Shown: positions 37,866 to 47,203 of the stretch, one piece after another
How positions within the stretch are numbered: the first letter of the stretch is position 1
Layout: every line of letters starts with the position of its first letter
Assembly: GCF_036884655.1 (NCBI RefSeq)
Contig: NC_088356.1
Coordinates: 9,652,001 to 9,716,000, forward strand
Direction: 5' to 3'
DNA length: 64,000 nucleotides
Source: Musa acuminata AAA Group
Taxonomy: Eukaryota > Streptophyta > Magnoliopsida > Zingiberales > Musaceae
The notes under the pieces: model-generated
Database searches by the model: none
The model's input: only the letters and a program-made list of their open reading frames with translations
What the model was told of the DNA's origin: nothing
Program-made: the position numbers and the translations under genes

Positions 37866-40800
37866 CTATGACCCTATTGGCACACCCAACGCACTGCTTG
37901 ACGCCGACGTCGTAGCATCAACTGCCGCACTTGGTTCTGCCTTCTTGAGGAGGAAATCCACCTTCGCATACTCCTCCCTTTCATGGCGGATCTCTTTGAG
38001 CATTGCGGCCACGTCCTTCATGGTCGGCCGCTCGTCCGGAGTGGCGCTCACGCACAGGAGTGCCACGCCGAGCACCTGCAGCATCTCCTGCACGTCCGTC
38101 TCCGGCCGACCTTTGAGGCTCGGATCGAGCACCTCCAGGCTCCCCCTCCGCCGCTGCACCCAGTCCACCACATGCAGCCCCTCGGGGATCGTGGGGTCGA
38201 TCGGCTGCTTCCCAGTTAGCACTTCCAGCATCACCACGCCGTAGCTGTATACGTCGCTCTTCTCCGTGATCTTCATCATGTATCCATACTCTGCAAACGA
38301 TTCACCGCAATCAGGCATTGGTAGGTATTCCCTGCAGCAACGAGACAGCAAAATTCGAAACAGATACCAACCAGGAGCAATGTAGCCGTAGGAACCCGCG
38401 ACGGTGTTCGAGGACCGAGCAAGATCCCCGTCCTCCACGAGCTTCGCAAGCCCGAAGTCGGCCAGGTAGGCCTCGAAGTCGAGGCCGATGAGAATGTTGT
38501 TGGCCTTGATATCTCTGTGAACTATCGGCGGAACACAATCATGGTGGAGGTAGGCAAGACCCTCGGCGGCCCCGAGGACGATCTGATACCGCAAGTCCCA
38601 CTCCAGTGAGAACCCGGTGCGCTCGTGGAGCAGCCCCCCCAGACTGCCGTTGGCCATGTAATCGTACATCAGCAGCCGGGTGTTCTTGTTCCAGCAGCAC
38701 CCGAGGAACCTCACGATGTTCTTGTGCCGGATGGAACCGAGCGTCCGCACCTCAGCCGAGAACGAGTCTCTGACTCTGCTGCTGTTGCAGTCCTCTTTGG
38801 CCGCCATTTTCCCGGCCGATGCACTCGTTGGCCATAGCTTCTTCACGGCGATGGCTTCCCCGTTATCCATTTGGACGCGGTAGACCACTCCGGAGCAGCC
38901 TTTCCCGATAACGTTGGCATCCACCAGGCTACGCACAACCTGGTCCACCGAAAAGCTCAGCTTCTGGAAGGGAGTGAACTGCCATGGCCAAGACATCCCG
39001 CCGCCCATCTCGGAGTCATCGTCTTCGCTGCCATTCCCTGCTGCCATTCTTTTCGCCCTTATAGTTGCGATCAACCCGAGAAGCATCGCGACCGTCGAAG
39101 TGATCAGCAGTGCTATGGCTAACTTCAACCTGTGCACTCTTCTGCTCTCCGCTTCTGCCGTCATGATTGGCCGCCCGTTGGCGTCCAAGGTGACGAAGCA
39201 CACGTCTCCACCGTGGGTGCAGAGCCCCTGGTTGCCGGCAAGATCGGAGGCCGAGAGCTGGCGAAAGAGCTTGGTGTCGGGGAGGTAGCCGGTGAAGTTG
39301 TTGTTGGAGACGTTTAGTGTGACCAGGTTTTCTAGTTCAGAAAGAGGTGCGAGACTACCGTCGAGCAGGTTGTACGATACGTCGAGAACCGATAGTTTAC
39401 TGAGGATAGAGATCTTCTCCGGGATCGGTCCGGTGAGCGCATTCCTGCTGAGATTTAGAGCAATGTCGAGCCCCTCGATGAGGCAGAGGTCAACGGGGAT
39501 CCCGCCAGTGAGTTGGTTGCTACTAAGGTCAAGCAATTCGAGGTTCGAGCACCGGCCAAGCGAAGGTGGTATCGGGCCGGTGAGTGAATTCCCACTAAGC
39601 ACCAGCTTGTTTATGGAAGCCAACTTGCCAAAGCTACCGGGGATCGGCCCCGTAAGCTGGTTGAGCGACAGATCGAGTACCTCCAGTCTGGTGATCCAAG
39701 ATAAGGAATCGGGTACGGCACCGGAGAGCGTGTTGTTACTGAGGTTGACCATTTGGAGCTGGGAGCAGTTGCCGATGGAAACAGGAACAGGGCCGGTGAG
39801 CCGGTTGGCGGAGAGGTCGAGGAAGTCGAGGCTCTTAAGCCCGCCGATCTCGACCGGGATGGGGCCGGCAATGCGGTTGTTGGCGAGGCGGAGTCGAATG
39901 AGGGAAGTGCACCTGCCAATCTCGGCGGGTATCGGGCCGGAGATGTCGTTGGAGAGCAGCAAGAGCTTGGTGAGGTTGGGAAGGAGGAAGAGGCCGGGAG
40001 GCATGGGGCCAGTGAGGTGGTTGTGGGAAAGGTCGAGTGCCTGGAGGTTCGACAGCGAGGCGAGGGAGAGAGGTATAGCGCCTTCGAGCAGGTTCTGCCA
40101 CGCGAAGAAGACGGCGAGCGACTTGAGCCCCGCGAACTCCGCGGGGATGAGGCCGGAGATCTGGTTAGTGTCTATCTGGAGCTGGAAGAGCGACGTGAGG
40201 TTGGCAAGAGAAGGCGGTAAGGATCCGGAGATGTTGTTGTCACTTAGCATGAGATCTTGGAGGTTCGAGAGCGCGCCCAAAGATGGCGGGATGGCGCCGG
40301 AGATGGAGTTGATGGAGAGGTCCATGGATCGGAGGGAAGAAAGGCCACCGAACTCGTCCGGGATGGGGCCGGAGAGCACATTCTGCCACAGGAGAAGCCT
40401 CTCGAGCTTCGGCAGCCGCCCGAGCGACGGTGGCAGCGGACCGGAAAGCGAATTCTCGTAGAGGTAGAGGTTGACGAGCGACGAGCAGTTGCCGAGCTCC
40501 GGCGGGATCGACCCGGACAGCATGGTGGTGTAGATGGACAGCGTTTGGAGATTGGACAGCCGGCCAAGCGACGCCGGAATGGGGCCGGATATCTTAGTAT
40601 CGGCAAGGCCGAGGACAGATAGGTTGGCGCAGCGGGAGAGGGAGTCGGGTATGGATCCGGAGAGGTCGCGGTTGCCGCCGGCACGGAGGGTCTCGAGGAG
40701 GGAGAGGTCTCCGAGGGAGTCCGGGATGGGGCCGGAGAGACGGTTGTCGAAGATGATGAGGTGGCGGAGGCTGGCGGCGGCGCTGAGCTCCTCCGGGATG

Positions 40801-41354
40801 GGGCCGGAGAGCTGGTTGGAGTTGATTATGAGGGAGGCGAGGTATGGGAGGCGGGAGAGGGTGGGGGGTATGGCACCGGAGAGGGAGTTGGAGCTGAGGT
40901 CGAGGAGGGTGAGGAGGGAGCAGGCGGCGAAGTCGGTCGGGATGGTACCGGTGAGGTTGGCATCGGAGACGACGAGGGTGGTGAGGGAGGGTAGGGCGCT
41001 GCACAGCCCAACGGGGAGGGGGACGGTCAGGGGAACGGATTGGATGGTGATGGTGGACACGGAGCCGGCGGCGTTGCAGGTGATGTGGCTCCACTTGCAC
41101 GGCGTCGCGTGCGCCGGGTTCCAGTCAGAGAGCGCTCTGGATAAGGGGGAGGAGGAAGAGGAGTTGATCCACCGGTAGAGCGCAGTGACTTCTTGGCTGG
41201 CAGAAGCTAGCGAAGAGGAGAAAGACGGCAGTAAGAGTAGCAGCGGCAGGAGGAAACAGAAGCGGAAGAGAGGGAGGAGGAGGCAGTTGTGGCATGGGAA
41301 TGATGGAGGGTGGCCAGCCTGCCTCGACCTCGACCTCGACCTCGGCATCATCAA
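37866..41354 (-). CDS. RGI: LRR receptor-like kinase, RGI/RCH type (RGF-peptide receptor family, LRR-XI)
   Basis: Relatives (Arabidopsis RCH1/RCH2, RGI1-5) are plasma-membrane receptors for RGF/GLV peptides in the root meristem. Exons 41354-38372 and 38290-37866 give 1135 residues plus TGA. The 81-bp intron (38291-38371) is a multiple of three without a stop, so the genomic frame reads through it. Layout: signal peptide in about residues 25-52 (Leu-rich), N-cap with CKWSHITC, more than 20 LRRs of the plant LxxLxLxxNxLxGxIP type (about 70-715), transmembrane LKLAIALLITSTVAMLLGLI (about 743-765), then the kinase with GKGCSG (about 816), AVKKLWP, HRDIKANN (about 943) and DFGLAKL (about 962). APE is formed only after splicing (AP|E). 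It is an RD kinase with catalytic residues intact. IRHKNIVRFLGCCWNKNTRL is closely like RCH-type receptors. Which RGI it matches is not decided. Confidence 0.93.
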   Translation of the reverse strand: MMMPRSRSRSRQAGHPPSFPCHNCLLLPLFRFCFLLPLLLLLPSFSSSLASASQEVTALYRWINSSSSSPLSRALSDWNPAHATPCKWSHITCNAAGSVSTITIQSVPLTVPLPVGLCSALPSLTTLVVSDANLTGTIPTDFAACSLLTLLDLSSNSLSGAIPPTLSRLPYLASLIINSNQLSGPIPEELSAAASLRHLIIFDNRLSGPIPDSLGDLSLLETLRAGGNRDLSGSIPDSLSRCANLSVLGLADTKISGPIPASLGRLSNLQTLSIYTTMLSGSIPPELGNCSSLVNLYLYENSLSGPLPPSLGRLPKLERLLLWQNVLSGPIPDEFGGLSSLRSMDLSINSISGAIPPSLGALSNLQDLMLSDNNISGSLPPSLANLTSLFQLQIDTNQISGLIPAEFAGLKSLAVFFAWQNLLEGAIPLSLASLSNLQALDLSHNHLTGPMPPGLFLLPNLTKLLLLSNDISGPIPAEIGRCTSLIRLRLANNRIAGPIPVEIGGLKSLDFLDLSANRLTGPVPVSIGNCSQLQMVNLSNNTLSGAVPDSLSWITRLEVLDLSLNQLTGPIPGSFGKLASINKLVLSGNSLTGPIPPSLGRCSNLELLDLSSNQLTGGIPVDLCLIEGLDIALNLSRNALTGPIPEKISILSKLSVLDVSYNLLDGSLAPLSELENLVTLNVSNNNFTGYLPDTKLFRQLSASDLAGNQGLCTHGGDVCFVTLDANGRPIMTAEAESRRVHRLKLAIALLITSTVAMLLGLIATIRAKRMAAGNGSEDDDSEMGGGMSWPWQFTPFQKLSFSVDQVVRSLVDANVIGKGCSGVVYRVQMDNGEAIAVKKLWPTSASAGKMAAKEDCNSSRVRDSFSAEVRTLGSIRHKNIVRFLGCCWNKNTRLLMYDYMANGSLGGLLHERTGFSLEWDLRYQIVLGAAEGLAYLHHDCVPPIVHRDIKANNILIGLDFEAYLADFGLAKLVEDGDLARSSNTVAGSYGYIAPGWYLFRILLSRCCREYLPMPDCGESFAEYGYMMKITEKSDVYSYGVVMLEVLTGKQPIDPTIPEGLHVVDWVQRRRGSLEVLDPSLKGRPETDVQEMLQVLGVALLCVSATPDERPTMKDVAAMLKEIRHEREEYAKVDFLLKKAEPSAAVDATTSASSSALGVPIGS
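38291..38371 (-). other. 81-bp in-frame intron of the receptor kinase
   Basis: On the minus strand the donor is GTTGGT after GCTCCTG and the acceptor TTTGCAG before AGTATGG. Removal restores YIAPEYGY, the kinase activation-segment end. If retained it would insert 27 residues and turn APE into APG. The position matches the single conserved intron of this kinase subfamily. Confidence 0.88.
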
Positions 41355-41715
41355 AGCCCCTTCTCGGCTTCAAATCCCAACTCGCTCTCCTCCCCCGGTG
41401 CTCTCTCACTTCTTGTTTTGCATTGGGTATCCCCTCTTTGTTTGCTCTCCCTCCCTCCGCTTCCCCTCTTTTAAATCTCTATTCCCTGAGCACCTCAAAG
41501 CCTTTTTCATTTGGGTTCGATCCACCGAGTTCAATTATTCGGAAGGGTGGGACGCGAGTCGGGCGCACTGGGTTGCTTGCGACGTCGGATCGCATGACGC
41601 GCGGGGCAGCAGCAAAGTGACGACGTGCCTTGGTGGGAGGAGCTGTTGTGCAGGTGGCTACTGTTGCACTCCCTAAACAAGTCTTATGGATTCGCCCGAT
41701 GTGTTGAAACGGGAT

Positions 41716-41753
<38 letters not shown>

Positions 41754-43430
41754 CCCGGTGGCGAGTGTCGTTTCGGAAGACACGGAGCATCTCAACGCAG
41801 TGTTTCGTGTGGCATAAATAAAGAAAGATAAACACAGTAACGACACGAACAAAACGTAACTTGTGAGAGTTACTGATATGATTCTTCGATCTTGCTATTG
41901 TCTCTTCCACAGCGAGACGGTGCTGAGCTCTACTCACCCTTCTCTCCCTTTCTTGTGGCTGTGGCTTAGATGGCTTGTTGGGATAGGCTTTGAGCTCCCT
42001 CGTTCGAAGCTCCAAAGCCTAATAAATATGCAGTGCTTGTGACGGTGAAGCGTGTCGCTATACTTTTTAGAGGCCGGTCATGTTCGCGTGGGTGTGTCCT
42101 TTTCTGGTCAAAGTGGGTCATGATGTGTCCCATACAGATAGATCATATTGTACAGAACAAGGTTTGGCCTATAGCCTTAGGACTCCATGAACTCTGACTT
42201 CCTTCTTACGATGCATACAGAGTAAACACTCATAGTAACTACACACTGTCTTTATTATGTTTGTCTACTGATAAGAACAGGCTGATTGGTCTGTGGCTTC
42301 ACATGCACTGCACGTGCTACACACTGATATTATCCACCATTACAAGGGCCAATGCGAGAGAAGAGAGATAAAATAGAATACCTGATGTCCAAACTCTCCA
42401 TAGTCATCCATGTTGAGCTCACACCCCATGTTTGAAGTTACCAGTGCATTTACCCTCATCCCAAGGCCTAGACCACATGGTGGATTTCACCGTTTCCCCT
42501 CCTCCCTCTCTGCTCTAACCTCGTCGATACCGCAACGCAAGAAGCAGTGAGGTTAGTGGATGCAATGCAAAGGGGGGTCAACTTCAGCTACAGTTCCTTG
42601 GCCCATACAACATAAAGCTAAGCGGCGGTTTCCGGTGACGCCCTTGTTTTAAGGGTCTTCCGCCTCGGGCCACACACTCCCTACTCGAATCTATTGGGAC
42701 CCTCAGTAGGCATATTGAAAGAATGGGGTTCCTCGAAGGATACTGGTGTGGGAATAGGAGGATCCATGCATATAAAGAGTCTCACGTGACCGAGACTTAA
42801 ACAAGCGATCCATCTACTTAAAAGCATACAAAAAGAAGATAGGATAAGCTAAAAGAAAACAGAGGATGGTCCTTTTCGATAGCTATAAGCCATGGGGGAA
42901 GGTGTGAGTAGGGAGAACAAACCTGATCTTGGTCCAAGTATCCCGGGCTAAAGCAAAGGAAGCATGGACTGGAGCTGCAAGCCGGAGAGAGGGTGTTATT
43001 ATTAGCCAGCAAAAGCAGCAAGGCACATGGTGGATCACTTGTGCTTTCCTTGACCACCATGGCTGATGTGATGCTGCTTCATCGCCAGTCTTGCCGCTGA
43101 AGCAACTCGGTAGCGGTTGGTGGTGGTCCGTGACATGGTGCATGAACTACTCCCAACTCGCTTGACCCAATAATAGCATTCGATTGGGTTCGAGTCCATC
43201 GGATGGTGGAGGAAGAAGACCCACCAAATTCCATGGGTCAATGTCGAGTCTCGCCAGCCTAGCGAGTAGAGTCTGCTGAGAACGAGGCTTAGGGACAAAA
43301 AGGTTTCCTATATTGCAATCAAAAACAGAGCAAGCATAAAGTATTGATCGAATGATGAATGATTGCTTCCGTTCTCGCACGCACAGATAACAATTTGGTT
43401 GTTTATCTCCTTTGCACTCACATATATGAC
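41355..43430. other. Intergenic, no gene seen
   Basis: Begins with the 5' flank of the receptor kinase, GC-rich to about 41650. A CT microsatellite at 41717-41752 could act in the promoter. Short open frames at 41479-42015 and 42818-43300 overlap on the two strands and match nothing known. Confidence 0.5.
41717..41752. repeat. (CT)n microsatellite
   Basis: About seventeen CT units, about 360 bp upstream of the receptor-kinase start codon on its coding strand. Confidence 0.92.
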
Positions 43431-44469
43431 TACTTCGAGTCAACGAATGCATACTCCTGTTCTGTATCAGGCTCCTTAATGCTTATTAGTAATTGGGAGG
43501 CAACCAAACATGGTCTTTGATCACGCAAAAGGGCATGATTGGGTGGCCAACAGTGGGTGACAGGGTGCAGAATTGGCCATGGTTGGATCACAGCTTCGTA
43601 TTCGTGCGAGAGGAAAGGTTTGATAGCAGATAAGATTTCCTCAACTGCACGAGGAAATCTCTGAGCAGTTGAGGAAAATCCTCTCTGCCTGCTATCCGCC
43701 AACGCCGCCCACACCGAGCTAACGTTCCGACTCAACGGAGGACAGTTCATCGCTGCAGTTCATCGTCACCGCAGCTGTCGCAGCAAGGCAACTCGCTGCT
43801 CACGACGCCGGACTTCGCGGGCGTCGTACGTGTCGTCCGCCTCGGAAACAAAGGCGCTGGCCACACTGTCTTCTTCCACCGCAGCGACGCTTCCACCGCT
43901 GGTTCCCCTGCTCCACCACCGCCACTGCTTCCCGGACAAGGCAACTCATCGATTCCTCTTCTTGCGCCACCATAGCTTCCTCTTCTTCCTCACTGCTCCG
44001 AGCGTTCTCTACCTCAGCAGCTAACCTCGCATCCCAGCAGTAGGGATCGAGATAGGCGGTGGACGTGTGTGGGGCGACGTCCACGGAGCCGTTCTTCTCC
44101 CTGACTCTGCAGTTGGCCATCGGACACATCTTGATGCTGTCGATCTCTCACATTGCTCCCAGATCTGCAGCCATCACCGCAAAGCACCAGATCTAGTCAA
44201 TCCGGCGACTTCGAACTGCTACCTCGGAGTTTTTCTCTCTAACAGTGACAGCCTGTGAACAACACCAAAGCTGTTATCTTCATCAGCCGCCCCAATCTCG
44301 GTAGCATAGAACATTGGAGATCAGCATTGCTGCAGCTCTCTTGAGCATTGCTATATCTCTCTTCAGCATTGCAAACCGTATTGCAGTCCTGATCTACAAA
44401 GTTGTAGCAACTTAGCCTCCAAATGCAGCGACCCTACAACTGACTACTCCCTCGTATACGTATCTTCAA
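43431..44469 (+). other. Leader-like region before copia gag; no gene recognised
   Basis: GC-richer sequence upstream of the copia gag. The last ~200 bp (AGCATTGCTATATCTCTCTTCAGCATTGC region) look like an element leader. I could not find an LTR pair or a primer-binding site. Open frames at 43750-44129 on both strands overlap and are probably chance. Confidence 0.35.
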
Positions 44470-45408
44470 ATGTCTTCATCGTCAACCTCTGATATCCCAG
44501 TTGTTGTCCCTGTAGGGAACCATAGCACTTTTCAATCTACAGGCCTTATCACTATCAATGTAGCAGCACTTATTCCATTCAAATTATCAAAAAGTGGAAA
44601 CTATGCATCTTGGCGGGCACAACTTTCTAATCTTCTATTTGGATATGATCTCCTAGGTTACGTTGATGGCTCTCTCCAATGTCCATCTGCAATGGTTAAT
44701 ATCCCAGGAGAACCAAGTCCAGTACCAAATCCAAACCATAAATTATGGTTACGTCAAGATCGCCTTATCCTTCAAGCTATTCAAGCCTCCGTCGCTGGGT
44801 CCGTTGCTCCACTGATATCTTCATGTACGACTGCTGCTGAAGCATGGTACAAGTTGCAAACCACTATAGTAAATCACTCTCGTACAAAGAACTGGCAGCA
44901 TCAGCACAAAGGTTTGGTTATGTTGCCTCCTAACTCTACGGGTCACAAACCAAATCCCCTTCATCCACATCATCAACACTTCAATCAACACTATCAAGAT
45001 GGAAACTTCCATAATCATCAGCCCTGGAGTTCTGACCTCACTAGCCAACAAAGAGTCATTTGCCAACTATGTGACAAAGTTGGACATTCTGCGAAGGTCT
45101 GTCGGTCTCGACCTACTCCTTCACGATGGCCTCAGGCGAATCTCATGACTACACCAACTACTCACCAACCTAATTGGAGTGTGGACTCTGACGCCTCTCA
45201 TCACATCACCTCTGATCTTCAAAACTTGTCCATCCATAACAACTATGACAACAATGAAGATATCATCATCAGTGACGGTAAAGAAATTCTCATTACTCAT
45301 ATTGGTTCCACATCGCTTAGTTCACATAACACAATATTTACACTCAATGATGTTTTGTGTGCTCACATCAAATGCAATCTTATTTCCGTTTCTCAATTTT
45401 GTAACTAA
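44470..45408 (+). pseudogene. copia gag and protease start, degraded relic
   Basis: 312-codon frame with copia gag features: FKLSKSGNYASWRAQLSNLL, LILQAIQASVAGSVAPLISS and TAAEAWYKLQTTIVNHSRTK. The middle of gag appears deleted directly after this (NHSRTK joins NWQHQHK). The CCHC knuckle CQLCDKVGHSAKVC is intact. The protease then starts as NWSVDSDASHHIT, where D-S-D-A stands in place of the catalytic D-[ST]-G-A. The frame stops at 45406-45408 while still inside protease (SVSQFCN). Not functional. Confidence 0.88.
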
Positions 45409-46440
45409 AATAATACCTTCATTGAATTCTTTCCTAACTTATTTCTTGTCAAGGAATTGAGCACGGGAGCATCTTTGGTCCGAGGCCAGAGTAAAGACAA
45501 CATTTACGAGTGACCGTCAGTTACACAAGTCACCCAGCCCACTGCCTACTCTTTCGTCGCAGCTCCAATTGATGTGTAGCATCGTCGTCTTGGTCATCCC
45601 TCATTCTCTATCCAGTAAAAATTATTTTCCCATTTTTCTTTTTCTACTATTAAAAATAGTAGCATTATATCTGATTGTGATACTTATTTAAGCAATAAAA
45701 GTCCTAGGTTTTTTTTTGAATCTCCTCCATGTCATGCTCTAGACCTTTTGAAATTATTTATACGAATGTTTATGGTCTTGCCCCAATCACTTCTTTTGAT
45801 AAGTTTAGATTTTATATCATTTTCGTATACTACTTTATCAAAGTATACATGGCTATACCCTCTCCATCATAAATCTGAAGTTTCAATAATTTTTTTCAAC
45901 TTTAGACGGTTAGTCGAGAACTTCTTTCAGTCTATAATTAAAACAGTTTACTCTAATGGAGATAGTGAATATCAATCCCTCACATCCTATCTCTTAGCTT
46001 GTGGTATACAACATCTTAAACCGTCCTCACATACTCCTCAATTAGTTGGTTTTGCTGAATGCAAACATCGATATATAGTTGAAATCGACCTCACACTCCA
46101 TCAAGCTTCCATGCCAATCATCTTTTGGTATGTAGCTTTTCAAACTGCCGTCTACCTCATCAATCGTATGCTCACTCCAGTCCTTCAATACCAGTTACCA
46201 TTTGAAAAACTGTTTCACAAATCTCCAAACCTTCAAAAACTCAAAGTATTTGGTTGTTTGTATTATCCATGGCTACGTTCCTATGCCTCGCATAAGCTAA
46301 CATCATGATCTAAACCTTGCATTTTTATTAGATATTCTGTTGAACATAACGTTTTTCATTGTTACGAACCTCAAACTCAAAAAATCTTTATATCATGTTA
46401 TTTTTATGGAGTCTATCTTTCTGTTTCAAAATCTTGAGTC
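45409..46440 (+). pseudogene. copia integrase relic
   Basis: Continuation of the element in broken frames: HRRLGHPSFSIQ (zinc region, at about 45580), the core around YTWLYPLHHKSEV and the degraded NGDSEYQSL in place of the usual DNGGEF, then PIIFWYVAFQTAVYLINRM and PFEKLFHKSPNLQKLKVFGC. It ends near SVEHNVFHCYEPQT. No RT follows, so the 3' half is missing, and no LTR was found. Confidence 0.85.
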
Positions 46441-47203
46441 TCCTGTTGTGCGCCCTTCTCCGACAACTATGCATCACTAGAGTACATTGTCGATCTCGTC
46501 AAACGAGTCTCTCACAACACCACTCGATCATTCTTCTCACTATCCACACTGGTTCAATAGCTCCTCACTCTCTCTGTTGCTCTTCTCCCTTTATCAAGGT
46601 TTACGTATTGCTTGCCAATAGAGAGCTTGTTCAGGGCTCACCAACAGTTCTTCAAAATGGCACTCCAGAGGAAGGCGACAGAATTTTCTGACACTGCTAT
46701 CATGTAATCAGTGAAGTTGGTGGCCAATTTCCATCGACAACAATTTGTAAGCCGGTTGACCGGAGTAAAGATCTAGCTTTTTCGATTGTTGATGATGCTC
46801 ATGCAACCAGAGCTTCCTATGGGCATACAAAAAACCTAGACAAATGAGGGAAGTGAAAGTTTGCTGAAGACACAGAGCAGATGAAATGCAACCTCCGGTG
46901 TTTCACAAGTGAGACCATTGCAGAAAAAGCTAGATTTGCGGAATCGGAATCGAATTCGAAACATAATAACATAACCTGAATGAGACCATTGCAAATCACA
47001 CATCAACCTTTCATGCTCACCACTCAACAGTTCGACAAAGATGGACTGAACTTGTAAAGCTCTACTCAAGAATCAGAACCCTCCTCGCTATCATAACATG
47101 GGGCTCTGGACTGAATGGTTACACGAGCTCCCGATGTAAGTCTGCAAGAAGCAAGTACAATCTATCAAGTGAAGAAGCAGCACTCGATCACAATAATGGT
47201 TGA
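46441..47203. other. No gene seen; 3' flank of SOSEKI
   Basis: Mixed sequence after the copia relic. The part next to 47204 is the 3' UTR side of the SOSEKI gene (minus strand). Nothing else recognised. Confidence 0.5.

Noticed and set aside
39292..40461. 389-codon plus-strand frame
   Set aside because: It is the reverse complement of the LRR coding region of the receptor kinase. Leu-rich repeats often leave the opposite strand open.
41513..41522. GGTTCGATCC, tRNA B-box-like
   Set aside because: Upstream sequence cannot form the D or anticodon arms, and it lies in the receptor-kinase 5' flank.
43186..43196. GGTTCGAGTCC, a perfect tRNA B-box
   Set aside because: No A-box at the right distance upstream and no acceptor-stem pairing around it. 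A chance match.
43750..44129. Open frames before the copia gag
   Set aside because: Considered as a captured host gene fragment, but no domain was recognised and both strands are equally open.
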